Under the pieces are notes generated by a model that worked only from the letters and a program-made list of their open reading frames with translations, was not told the origin of the DNA and searched no databases. A stretch of DNA of 64,000 nt from Oehlia diaphana (Eukaryota; Glomeromycota; Glomeromycetes; Glomerales; Glomeraceae): the NCBI GenBank assembly GCA_003833135.1, contig QZLH01000336.1, positions 7,373-71,372 on the forward strand. The letters are read 5' to 3'. Shown here piece after piece: positions 42,466-52,996 of this stretch (within the stretch, counting starts at the first letter, position 1; the number at the start of each line of letters is the position of its first letter). The position numbers were made by a program, and so were the translations under genes.

Positions 42466-44612
42466 TTAATAATTTGCAAAAGGAATTACCTTATCCTCCA
42501 TACCATTGCGAAGGATTTTTGCACTTCGAGTTGCTTGAGAATATAATATATGAACTGTTTCAAAGTAAATGTCTTTTTTTGGCTTGTCAACGTTTGGAAA
42601 AGTGAATTGATAACCATGAGGCTTACTGTCTTGCGGTACAAAGTTTAAGACAAACATACAGCATACTTTTTTTCGTCCTTCCGTGTATCCAATAGTTTGT
42701 TCATTTGCACTTTTAATTTCATTATCAGAAACCTTATTGACTATATTTTCGATTCCATACTCGCTGCTATTGCATACCCAGATGTCGCATCTTTTTTCAG
42801 ATTTTCTCAAAGTTTTAGTTTCACGAAAAACTTTATACAATGGATATGATACAGCCGCACGTAATAAGGCATAAAGTTCTCCTTGAATGACTACTTCAGA
42901 AAAAGAGTGGTGAGTTAATAATCGTGATTTTTGACAGAGCTACTTCCTTATAGAAAGGATAATAAGCACTTGACAATAGATCAAAAATGATATTAGAAGT
43001 GAACACATAATCATTGTCCTGACTCTTAATGATGCCAATTGCACGCAAATGCACAATGGCAACGTCATCATCATCAAATCCTGATGCTGACAAAGATCCT
43101 CTTTGTAAAAAACGTTCTAAAAGACGCCTCACATCTTTGATATAGGTATTATCATTATTAGTAGTAGTATCAGTGAGGTATTTTTCAATGTGTTTAATCG
43201 CTTTTTGAAGGATTACGAATAAATTCTGTGAAGCGTTCGTTCCATGTACTAAAGTCAAGGACTACCATATTCCCAGCATATTCAATGCACAAGGATGCAA
43301 GAAGACCTTCTAGTCCAGCGTAACCATCAGTACGGCTGTAAATATCATCAACAACCTTTTCACTAAAACTAAGATTTCTTTCTACTTTGATATCATGAAA
43401 AAATTTTATGTGTTGTTCTTTTGTAAAATCTGACGCTTCAATGATTCTTGTCGAATTTAGTGGGGACGGAAGGATTCCTACTGGCTTTTGAAGACAGGAG
43501 TGGGGCTGTTTCTTGTGTTGTGATAACTCCTCTGATAACTTCTGTGATGACTCCTCTGTTGACTCTTGTGATGACATTTCAATGACTTTTTTAATTTTTA
43601 AATCTCCGTCTTCAAGCATTGTAATCATTCCAAAACTGCTCGCAAAAACAAACGATTTGATTCCTTTGTACCCTATCATTTACAAGTTTGGTCAGTTCCC
43701 TCAACTTATCGATCTGATAGAATGCATCATTTTGGCGATGAACGTGAAGTAAAAATCGGTCAAATTCATCGATCATGATTACTATCTTCTCTTCCTCGTA
43801 TTTCTCCGCGATTTTTTTATCAAAGTCAATAATATCATCACATAAATCCAAGGAAAGAAGATCACATAACCCACGAAGGAATCCCTTTGATAACCTTGAT
43901 GATTGTATATAAAAATGATTCTTTCTGTTATTTTTCAAATAATGTAGAGTTGATGATTTTCCAGATTGGAAATGCCCCACTAGGAGTACGCACACTTTCT
44001 CATCTATAGCTGTCTCCAGTTTAAGGGTTGACTCCAGAACTTCGAGTGGAACATAAAAATTTTTTGTGATATCCACGGGACCTTCGGTTTTCACAAGTTT
44101 ACGAACCCTTGTGTCTTGAAAATTGGGTTCGGAAACTGGCCGTTTAAGACCTGTACGAGCAAGATGATTTAAATTAGTGAAAGATTACAAACTTATGTCA
44201 TTTCTTGTTTGAGAGGTAAAACGTTGGGAGACACTTACCAGTGGTAGTGGCGATGGGGACTATGAAGACATGAAGGTACCCCTTTTTAGGAATTTTTGTC
44301 TTCGTTATTAAAATATTCATCGAGATTCGACATAGGGTCCATCTTCTCGCTCCTTTCATGACTTTCAATACTTTCTGCAGAAAAGTTATTACCTTTATAA
44401 GTCTTGAGTTCGACTTTCCAAAGATTCATTGTGGTTATTTTAGCTTTTATAACTTCATCTGTGCGAGAAAGTTGTTCTTTTAAGTTTGCAACGGTCATAT
44501 CAGTAAAGTTGACCTTGATATTTTCTTTGCTGAGGAAAAAATTGCCAATAGGCACATTGAAAATATAATTAGAAGTATGTCCCGAAATCAAACAATTAAG
44601 TGAGAATATCAT
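42466..44612 (-). pseudogene. Crinkler (CRN)-type protein gene, broken by frameshifts
   Basis: Minus strand. Exon 1 (44612-44239) begins MIFSLNCLISGHTSNYIF and contains LKEQLSRTDEVIKAKITTMN and LWKVELKTY, the ubiquitin-like N-terminus of Crinkler proteins. It shifts frame at an A5 run (44293-44297) before KKGYLHVFIVPIATTT. A GT-AG intron (44238-44151) leads to GLKRPVSEPNFQDTRVRKL, then a P-loop ATPase: VLLVGHFQSGKSSTLHYL (Walker A) and KIVIMIDEFDRF (Walker B). Another shift follows at about 43665 (FASSFGMITMLEDGDL). Then come a Glu/Ser linker, HIEKYLTDTT...VRRLLERFL after a third shift near 43215, and after a fourth near 42920 GELYALLRAAVSYPLYKVF and KRCDIWVCNSSEYGIENIV. The last part fits the REase-like C-terminal domain of CR-NTPase-REase Crinklers. 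CRNs are candidate host-directed or self/non-self effectors. With four shifts, two at homopolymers, it is either a pseudogene or hit by indel errors. Confidence 0.75.
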
Positions 44613-45560
44613 TTCGTTTCTGTAAAAGCGATAAGTTTTTTAGAAAAGTTTCAAGAAAATTTGATAAAGTAGTTTTTTAGAAAGTTTGAGAGAAGTCTAA
44701 GTATATATATATTTTATATACCTTACTGAATACATCGTGATATAGACTCTTGCATAAACTTTAGTGACGTAATACAGCAAATAATATAGATACTTTGACC
44801 AAAATTAATAAGCATAGCAAAAAAAGGTATTAATGAGGTTTTATCATTACTCGTTAGATTTGCGAGGCAATTCTCCGATTCTCCGCGGTAATTATTAAAA
44901 AAGATGAATTAATATTACGTAATTTTTAGGTCGTACGATTTGACCGTATTTGACTAATCTGGAATCTGTTTAAATTAATAAAGCGCAGTAACGCTCAGTG
45001 ACGTGTTTTCACATAGCCGTTTTATTATTTCTCTGAGCCTAAAAGAAACCGACTCATTGGTAAGGAAATTTTATTTCATAAATTATTTGGAATTAATAAA
45101 CTCCAGCTAAATGAGTCCTTACATTTAATCAAGGAGACTGTGTAGAAGTGAGAATTATAAAAAGAAAAAAGACCAACACTTACAATAATCAGATCTCCAT
45201 TGAGTACTTGAAAAGAACCTTTATTCTTTAATCTTGGAGTTTATTAAAGGATTCTTTAACTTATGGGATGACAAATAGTAAACGTGAGGTTGATCATTCA
45301 TATATATATGAAGTTTTTATTATTTGATAAAAAAGAGAAATTACTTGTCAAAAGTTCGGATTATGGATTACGTACAATGCGCACTTATTTCTTTCTATTA
45401 ATGAATGATGAAACATTCTATTTAATTTTATTGTATAGTTGTCATTGAATATCATTTTTGGATTTTAATTATTAAATAATTTTCATAATTTCCGTAGTTA
45501 ATTCTATTGATTTTTTTGGATAATTCTTTTTTTTTTTTTATAAGAGATCTTATTTAAATT
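44613..45560. other. Intergenic region, no gene seen
   Basis: Contains the promoter side of the Crinkler-type gene. No coding sequence and no clear repeat are visible. Confidence 0.4.
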
Positions 45561-45569
45561 TAATTCCGT

Positions 45570-46230
45570 TCAGTTGAAGTAGGAGAAAATGTTGCTGTTA
45601 TGGTAGATGTTGACGGAAATTGTCATAGAGGTTATTTAAAAATTACACTGGAAAGAAATTGTTCGTCGGTAATGGAAAAATACTTATGGTAAAATTAATT
45701 ATATAAACTAATAAATTATGAACAAATTTCAACTTACTTAAAAAACTTTCTTTTTGTATATAGAGTAGACATGAAATTTTTTCATCAAATCCATCAGAAT
45801 TATCAGGAATAGGTGTATTAGTGACTAAACCATTATATAGAACTCCATCGATATCAACTTCATTATCATTGCATCTTTCATCTCTTATATTTCTTCAAAA
45901 TAAACCAAGTATTTTAGTTGGTCACTTATTAAATCCTCAACAGGAGATAATATTATAGATATGTGTGCTTCACCTGGTGATAAAACAACTCATATCGCTT
46001 CTCTTTTACTAAGAAATTCTTCATGTAATTCAGATAAATTTAGTGATGGGATTATAATTGCAACCGATAGATCTAAACAAAAAGTTGATAAAATTAATCA
46101 AAATGCTGTTAGATGTGGTGTAAAACGATTAGTAAAATCTTTTGTGTTAGATGCTACAAAAGCTATATTATCAGACAATGATTTTAATCTTAAAGATTTG
46201 TAGATCCTCCCTGTAATAATCTTGATTAGA
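45570..46230 (+). pseudogene. Truncated NSUN6-like RNA (cytosine-5) methyltransferase relic
   Basis: After an acceptor-like CCGTTCAG the plus strand reads EVGENVAVMVDVDGNCHRG, typical of the PUA domain of NSUN6-type enzymes. It then changes frame to FKNYTGKKLFVGNGKILM, crosses an intron (ATG|GTAAAA ... TATAG|AGT) and reads SRHEIFSSNPSELSGIGVLV, TKPLYRTPS and LLNPQQ. A missing G shifts the frame before DNIIDMCASPGDKTTHIASL (SAM-binding motif I region), IIIATDRSKQKVDKINQNAV and FVLDATKAI. The last recognisable motif is DPPC (motif IV) in another frame at about 46208-46219, and nothing of the catalytic TC motif region follows. Frameshifts and 3' truncation make it a pseudogene. The intact enzyme methylates tRNA cytosines in relatives. 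Confidence 0.7.
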
Positions 46231-46789
46231 TCGAACTTTAACTTTTTTTTTTTTGATAAAAATAATGAATAACTTTATTATTTTTTTTTTAAAAAAAAAG
46301 GTCAACGCCCAAATTTTCAATTAATGCAAAATCTAACGATAATAATTTTTTTTTTTTAAAAAAAAAATTCTTATATTTGAAGGTTAAAACATTAAAGTAG
46401 TACAGGAGTAAATAAAAATAATACATGATTTATGGATAATGCATATCATATTTAACTTGATAAAATTTTTGGGCTATGGCACATCGTTGCCACTTGCCAA
46501 AAAATTTAGAGAGAAAGATAAAATCAATAAAAAGAACAATGAGCAACACAAAAAGCAACAATACAGCAAAATAAAAAACGCAAACCACTAAGCCGATAAA
46601 CAGCAGTGCAAAGTATGGTTTTTTTTTAAGAAAAAGGGGCAGCTTGTCACAGATAGTTACGTGCACATCTATCACATGCGGGGCCCCCTTACTTCGCCAG
46701 GAACTAAACACAACGCTTAGCCCATAACTACTAAGAACCCTTTCTGTGGACAAGAATTTTGTAAGACGGACTGATGGTCTCTTGGTCGG

Positions 46790-46900
46790 TCTGGTTCAAT
46801 CTTGCTGCAGACTGGCTTAGACCGGACCGAGTAGGACCATTGACCATCTTTATCGATAGGATCGTTTCACCGACAATTATTTCACCGATAGTCATTCCCT
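46790..46900. repeat. Second copy of the TTTCACCGA repeat family
   Basis: GACCGGACCGAGTAGGACCA is followed by GATAGGATCGTTTCACCGAC, AATTATTTCACCGATAGTCA. This is the same combination of words as at 39930-40130. Confidence 0.55.
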
Positions 46901-47634
46901 GAATTTTAAAGTGGACACATTTTATTATGTATAAAACGTTATTTGTATCCTTATTCCATCTTAAATTTTTATTTGTATACATTAAATACAGGATATTACC
47001 TGTACGATTTTTGGTAGTAATCTTTGTAATCATAACTGTAATAATACCGGGTGATCAACTTCCTACATCCAATATGGCTCCTATTATTGTATTATGTAAC
47101 AAGAAGATTCACGTGTTAAATGCATTTATTATGTATACCAAAAATTGCTTAGCATACCTTTCCCTCATGTATAAAAAATGGATCTATTGGAAAAATTTCC
47201 TTAAAAAATCGTCATTTTAAATAAATCGAATATATTATTAATATTGACGGGATGGAAGTTATACCTCGGTCGTTTTAAATCGGATAAATTTGATTTAGAC
47301 CCGGGCATTTTAGTCAGGGTTATACGGTAATATTAAAACCATTATTATTATTTTTATTACTATCATTATTATTATTAAGTTTTGGGTTGAATAAAAAACT
47401 TAATCCAATCGAAATCATTACGGTACAAATCTCAAATTTTTTTTTAATAATTTACTATATATCACAGGCCATAGTACCCCGTCTATGTACCTCAAAAAAT
47501 TTTCCTGAATTTTAAAATACCCGGATACTATCTATATACGATAATTTCGATTTTAAATTTTAAAATTTGTAAAATACCCGAGAACTATGTAAAATTTATT
47601 ACGCAATATAATTCTTTTATCCAATCGGTATTAT

Positions 47635-47722
47635 GTATACACCGATGCGATGGATTTTTTTTTGTAAATTACTCCACCGGTATAAAAAAGTATAAAAAAG
47701 TATAAAATGCATCGGTATATAC
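47635..47722. repeat. Inverted repeat, ~14-18-bp arms
   Basis: GTATACACCGATGC (47635-47648) is the near-perfect reverse complement of GCATCGGTATATAC (47709-47722), with matching flanks (TTAT and GTAAT). Between them is a GTATAAAAAA direct repeat. It could be a very small MITE or a hairpin-forming sequence. Confidence 0.5.
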
Positions 47723-49529
47723 GTAATACACAATGAGATAACAAGTATTTATTCCCCAATATAGTAACCACCCATGTAATATACCCAAGATACTCGGGTC
47801 ATGAATGCCAAATGTATCATTTCCTTAAGTCAATCTTCTGGATGCTCATTTCCTGAACTGGATCATTTTCCGAAATCCCCGAATGCCAATTTCAATCTCT
47901 CTATAAAAAATTTTATCCGTTATTTCTGTAAAAACTCCGTAAAAATGAGCCTTTCACGGATCCATTCACGGAAAAACGTAAATAATTCGATAAATTCCGC
48001 GATATAAGGTTATTAATTCCGGGAATATGAGCCTTTTACGGAAAAAAGATGGAATATAAAAACGGATTTACCTTTTTTACAGGGTATTATACTGTATTTT
48101 TTTTTTTAATTTATTACAAATATATGTATTTATTGACAATAAATAATATTGCGTCAAGAACGATAATTATTAGGTGATTTTTTTTACGGTTCTCACGTAA
48201 AAAAATTTACGTCCATATTGTACATATTGCATTATTATTATTTATTATTATTATTATATATATATATATTAAATAGTTATTGAATGGGGGAAAAAGAGAT
48301 ATCGGTCGAAGACGGATATCTATAACTGAGTTATAATTCGGTCATTAGGAATACTGAGGCGAACAATAAGAATTAATGCTACTTTCAATATTGTCAATTG
48401 ATAAAATGATCTTTTGACAGTCAATCATTTTCAAACCCTATACATCATTTATTAATTCAGTAAAATGTCCGGGATATCAATATTAGGAAATATGAGTTTT
48501 GGGAAATGATTAATCGGAGAAAATGACTTCGGGAATAATACTATGATACGGTACATAAATAAGTAATATTGATCTATCATATTATTTACATGAACTGCCA
48601 AAAAAAAAAAAAAAAAAATAATAGATAATATTTTATGGATAAGGTTTCCGTTTTAGTCTAAACTTTTGATCTTGAAACAGTAAACATAATAACAAATATA
48701 TTATATCGAATTATTTAATAAATATTAATTTCATTATTTATAATCATCATTATATTAATGAGAAGTTATTACTAAAAAAAAAAATGCGAAATTTTTATGA
48801 AATTTTGCCGATTGTGTTATGGATGAAGAAATCACTTCTAAGGTGTGAAAATGACACCGGGCATGACAAAAATTACGTATATTCTTGACTCGCGCATAAC
48901 TGCATCCATTGGGTAATACAATGACGTAGATTATAATAAGTCGATCGAAGGATATTTTCACGGCCCGATGATTCGAATGATTTTTTGAGACAAGTTCGAT
49001 TATCCTTATTATTAAGCGTTAAATTTTAAGAAAATTCTGAAACGGTTGATAACTCCCAAAAAATTTCATGATTACATTTCCTGATAAGGGTTTCAGATTT
49101 TTTAATCTTTTGAACCAATAATTTTAGTAATTTTTCCGATTGACCGATTGACTAATGTTGAAGGAAGATCCGTTATCACATTCTTTTATGTATAATTTTT
49201 ATTTGGGATCTTATTTATTGTTTGTGTACCCCTGTGAAATAAATGTAACTCATGTTTTACATAATAATATTGATTGGTTATAATTTATAATCGGAACGTA
49301 AACTCCAGTATCAGCCAATCAAAATTTTTTATTGATATTAACGGAAATTATTTTAATTTAATTTTTTTAAAAAAGATTACACAATCAGACAGAATTAAAT
49401 CTAATAAATGATAAATATTTATAATATAATTTAAAATATCTCGTCAACCAAACGTTCTGATCAAATAATAATAATAATTAATAATTGATAATAATAATAA
49501 AAAAATACATATATATACATATTTCCTTT

Positions 49530-49531
<2 letters not shown>

Positions 49532-49560
<29 letters not shown>
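49532..49560 (+). promoter_or_regulatory. Poly(T)29 tract directly upstream of a start codon
   Basis: A run of 29 T ends 9 bases before the ATG at 49570. Similar dA:dT tracts precede the starts at 30318 (T17, about 60 bases upstream) and 40791 (T18-A10, abutting). Such tracts exclude nucleosomes in fungi (established for yeasts). A promoter role here is inference. Confidence 0.4.
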
Positions 49561-49569
49561 CAAGAAAAA

Positions 49570-51048
49570 ATGGCACTAACAAATCTTAACGAAGATTTTA
49601 TAACAAATATATTAGAAAATTTATCAGAAAATACTCATGATTTATATAATTGTATACAATTAAATCATAGTTGGTCAAAAATTGGAGTATCAATACTTTG
49701 GAGATATTACCCATGGAAAAATACATTTTATTCAAAAAAATTTTGGAAACCAATATCTCATACAATACTTTTATCACTTCCTATACCTATTAAAGAATTA
49801 ATAATTTTTAAAGATATAACAAAATCTTATATTATTAATAATCATCCCATGTATAATTATATATCATATTGTCGTATATTATCACAAAATTTAATACTTA
49901 AAATATCCAATGGGATATTAAGTGAAAATAATTTTCATAATTATTTTAATCAAAATATTTTAATTGAAGAATTATGGAAATTATTTTTAAATAATTTACC
50001 AAAAATTGATTATTTTATTTTACCTAATAATTTATCATTAATAAATTTTTTTGAAGATAATAAATATATTAAAAATTTTCAAAATATAGTAAAATTAGAA
50101 TGTACAACAAGAATATCACAAGAAATTTTTAATGAATTATCAAAAATAACTAATAATATAACAGAATTAATTATTTATATATATTTTAATTATCCAAATT
50201 ATGATAATATTGGATTGGCAAAATTAATATCATCACAACAAAATTTAAAATGGATCAAATTCATATCTTATGATTATGAAAAATGTTCAAATTTAACAAA
50301 TTTATCAAATTCATTAAATTCTTTAACAAATACTTTAATTTCTATTGAATTTAAAGAAGAAGATATATCATCATTAATTATTAATAATTCATTGATAAAT
50401 TTAAAACATTTATCTATTGATCTGGGAAAAGAAAATACTTTTATTGGTAAAAATATGATTTCATTAAATTCTATTGAATTACCATCATTAGAAGTATTAG
50501 AGATCACATTATTTGAAATAAATTTATTTGATTCATTCATAACACTTTTAAAACATTCGAATTCAAAGTTAAAGAAGATTAAAATAGAAACAAATTATAT
50601 AACAGATGATAGTTTTATAACAAATTATATTAATACTATTATAGATTATTGTCCTTTAATAGAAGATTTGAATTTATGGGTGACAAATAATGAATTGAAA
50701 GATATAGAATTATTATTAACATCTTGTACTAAATTAAATCAACTTTTACTTGAAACGAGAATAAATGAGGATGAAAATAATGAAATTTTAGAAGCAAAAC
50801 CATTTTTCGAATTATTATCTACAAGAGGATTAAATAATTTAAAGGAGATTAATTTAATAGGAAAATGGAATTTTAATAATGAGGAATTAGAAAATTTTTT
50901 AGTAAATTATGATGAAGAATACAAAGATGGAGGATTAAAAATAGGGTTTCATTGTGTGAATGGTGATGATAAAGAAAAGTTTGAAAGTATTTGTCAAATA
51001 TTCGAAGAAAAAGGTACCCTAAAAAAATATGAATTTAATTATAGATGA
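49570..51048 (+). CDS. F-box protein with leucine-rich C-terminal part
   Basis: Single-exon gene, 492 residues. The N-terminus MALTNLNEDFITNILENL followed by HDLYNCIQLNHSWSKIGVSI and LWRYYPW has the helical F-box pattern (bulky residues at L-x4-I-x2-IL, C-x3-N/H-x2-W). F-box proteins link substrates to SCF ubiquitin ligases through Skp1. The remainder has irregular leucine-rich repeats, for example ELIIYIYFNYPNYDNIGL, KWIKFISYDYEKCSNLT, LEVLEITLFEINLFDSF and LIEDLNLWVTNNELKDIEL, probably the substrate-binding surface. This two-part layout and length of about 500 are usual for the expanded F-box family of arbuscular mycorrhizal fungi. Codon use is extremely AT-biased. The start is fixed by the first ATG after the poly(T) tract. 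No lesions are seen. Confidence 0.85.
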   Translation: MALTNLNEDFITNILENLSENTHDLYNCIQLNHSWSKIGVSILWRYYPWKNTFYSKKFWKPISHTILLSLPIPIKELIIFKDITKSYIINNHPMYNYISYCRILSQNLILKISNGILSENNFHNYFNQNILIEELWKLFLNNLPKIDYFILPNNLSLINFFEDNKYIKNFQNIVKLECTTRISQEIFNELSKITNNITELIIYIYFNYPNYDNIGLAKLISSQQNLKWIKFISYDYEKCSNLTNLSNSLNSLTNTLISIEFKEEDISSLIINNSLINLKHLSIDLGKENTFIGKNMISLNSIELPSLEVLEITLFEINLFDSFITLLKHSNSKLKKIKIETNYITDDSFITNYINTIIDYCPLIEDLNLWVTNNELKDIELLLTSCTKLNQLLLETRINEDENNEILEAKPFFELLSTRGLNNLKEINLIGKWNFNNEELENFLVNYDEEYKDGGLKIGFHCVNGDDKEKFESICQIFEEKGTLKKYEFNYR

Positions 51049-52995
51049 AACCAGTTAGGGATTTTTGAGTTATAATTTGGTATCAATTATCAAGTTACAG
51101 GTTACCTATATAGTATCAATTGTATCAGTATCAATAATAATATCAATAATATCAATAATGTTAATAATAAAAAATGTATTATTATCAATTTATTAAACTA
51201 ATACAATACTTATAATAAGTTTAAATATAGTAATTGATACAATAGTACGATCATCTGATATCTGTGATATCTGAACATACTGAGATCAATGAAATATAAA
51301 ATCTATAAATAGCAAACTTTTTTATCAAATTTCTTTCGCGTTTTTTACTTACTAGTTACTAACCGACCAGTATAAAGTTTTACTGCGGTAAAAAGAGTAA
51401 AAGAATCTTCCATTTGAAATCATAAGAATGGGCGCACACATTTTCTCATTTTGAATTTATTACTTTGATCAAACATTCTAAACATTCTTGATAATCCCGT
51501 GTTCCACAATGGAATCTTTCTTATTGTTATCATTATTGTAACAGCCTAAAAGGTAACGTATAAATAATTGCAAAAAAAATTTTAAAATATAATTTTGGAT
51601 AGAAATATTTTAATTCATTTTCTTACGAATCAAGTTAAATGTGTATATATTTAATGCATAATAATTGTTACTTTCGTTACTTACCAATTAATCTCTTGAA
51701 ATTTCATACATAGAGTTGAAATTGGTGATACCGATCTTCTTAATTAAAAATTAAGATTTGTGTTTATATTTTGTTATTTAATAATGGGTCAATGATGATG
51801 ACAAATTTAGTCTTTTCCTATTTACACTATAAAAACTTTTAATGATTTAATGAAACACAAATCCCTTTTTTTCTAACTTTCCACAAGAATTCTTTAGAAT
51901 TTTTCGAATTAATATCATAAATATGGAAAATTCAAGGTTTGTTACCTCGTACGATTGTGCCAAGGTTTATTGTTAATATCTTTTCTTAAAATAAAGAAAA
52001 AAAAAACTTGTTTTTTTTTAAAGAATTTTTCTTTATTTAATTTTTTTTTTTTTTTTTCCTTTTTTTTTTTTGAAAAAAAAAAACATTTTTGAAACTAAAT
52101 TATTCGTTTTACCATCTATAAAAGGAATTTTATTCGTTACTTCGTTTCAAAAGATGATTTATCCAATTATGGTTATCCATTATTGTAGATTATTACTTAA
52201 GCAAGATAGAATTTTGGAAATGGATTCACTTAAATGGTATTTTAAATTGACTTTTATAATCTCAAACAAGTTGTATGTCTAGCTTTTCGATTACTTTGAA
52301 ATTATTCGATAAACAACATATTTACTCATATGACCCTAATATAGAAGTACAGTGTAACTCTCAATAGATATATTACGTTATTTTCTTTTTACATCTTTTT
52401 TTTTTTTAAAAAAAAAAGAAAAAAAAGATTTTTGTTGTTGTACTAAATTCCTAACTTTAAATTAGTAGGGATTGTTTAACTGGTGCTTTTATGGGTTACC
52501 TAATAATGATATTTGTTATATTCTCGCGTAAATTTTCAACAATAAAAATTCAATTTTATAAAGGTACTTAATTACATCTCACAACAGATTTTAATCTCTC
52601 TCTCACTTTTTATGGTTATACCATAAAAAATTTTTTACCCACACAAAAAAAAAAAAAAAAAAAATAAAAAATTAAATAAAAAAAATAAAAATTTATTAAT
52701 AAAAAAAAATTTTTACTTGGCTTTTTTTTTTTTTCCCCCCAAAAAAAAAAAAAAAAAAAAAATTACAACATTAATTACAAAAAATACAAATTTAGTAATA
52801 TACAAAAATTTATTTATATATTACATCCAATTTTATGAGAACAGGTTTATTACCACATTTTTTCCTATTTCCTAAAAAAATATTTTATATATATATATGT
52901 ATACAATATATATATATATATATACACACATCATCTGCCCCTTAAATATTTTTTTAAGAAAAAAACAATAATCTAATTTAAATAAATAAATAAAC
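51049..52995. other. AT-rich intergenic region
   Basis: An ATCAATAATA-type microsatellite is at about 51105-51170. Repeated poly(T)/poly(A) runs at 51995-52090, 52397-52430, 52640-52765 (including a T13-C6-A22 run), and an AT/TA microsatellite at 52885-52930 lie upstream of the next gene. No coding sequence. Confidence 0.5.
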
Positions 52996-52996
52996 A

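Larger units (their letters stand above)
46231..49530. other. Repeat-bearing intergenic region without a supported gene
   Basis: Contains T11-A10 type runs (46245-46367), a copy of the TTTCACCGA repeat (about 46855-46895) next to GGTCC/GGACC sequence, an inverted repeat at 47635-47722, an ATT/AT microsatellite (about 48225-48270) and a poly(A) of about 20 (48600). Plus- and minus-strand frames at 46430-47220 are hydrophobic or repeat-derived and are not accepted as genes. Confidence 0.45.

Noticed and set aside
46430..47220. Frames of about 100 codons on both strands
   Set aside because: Hydrophobic or repeat-derived (overlapping the TTTCACCGA repeat), with no motif.
50274..50540. Minus-strand 88-codon frame
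   Set aside because: Lies entirely inside the F-box gene and reflects its AT-rich codon use.
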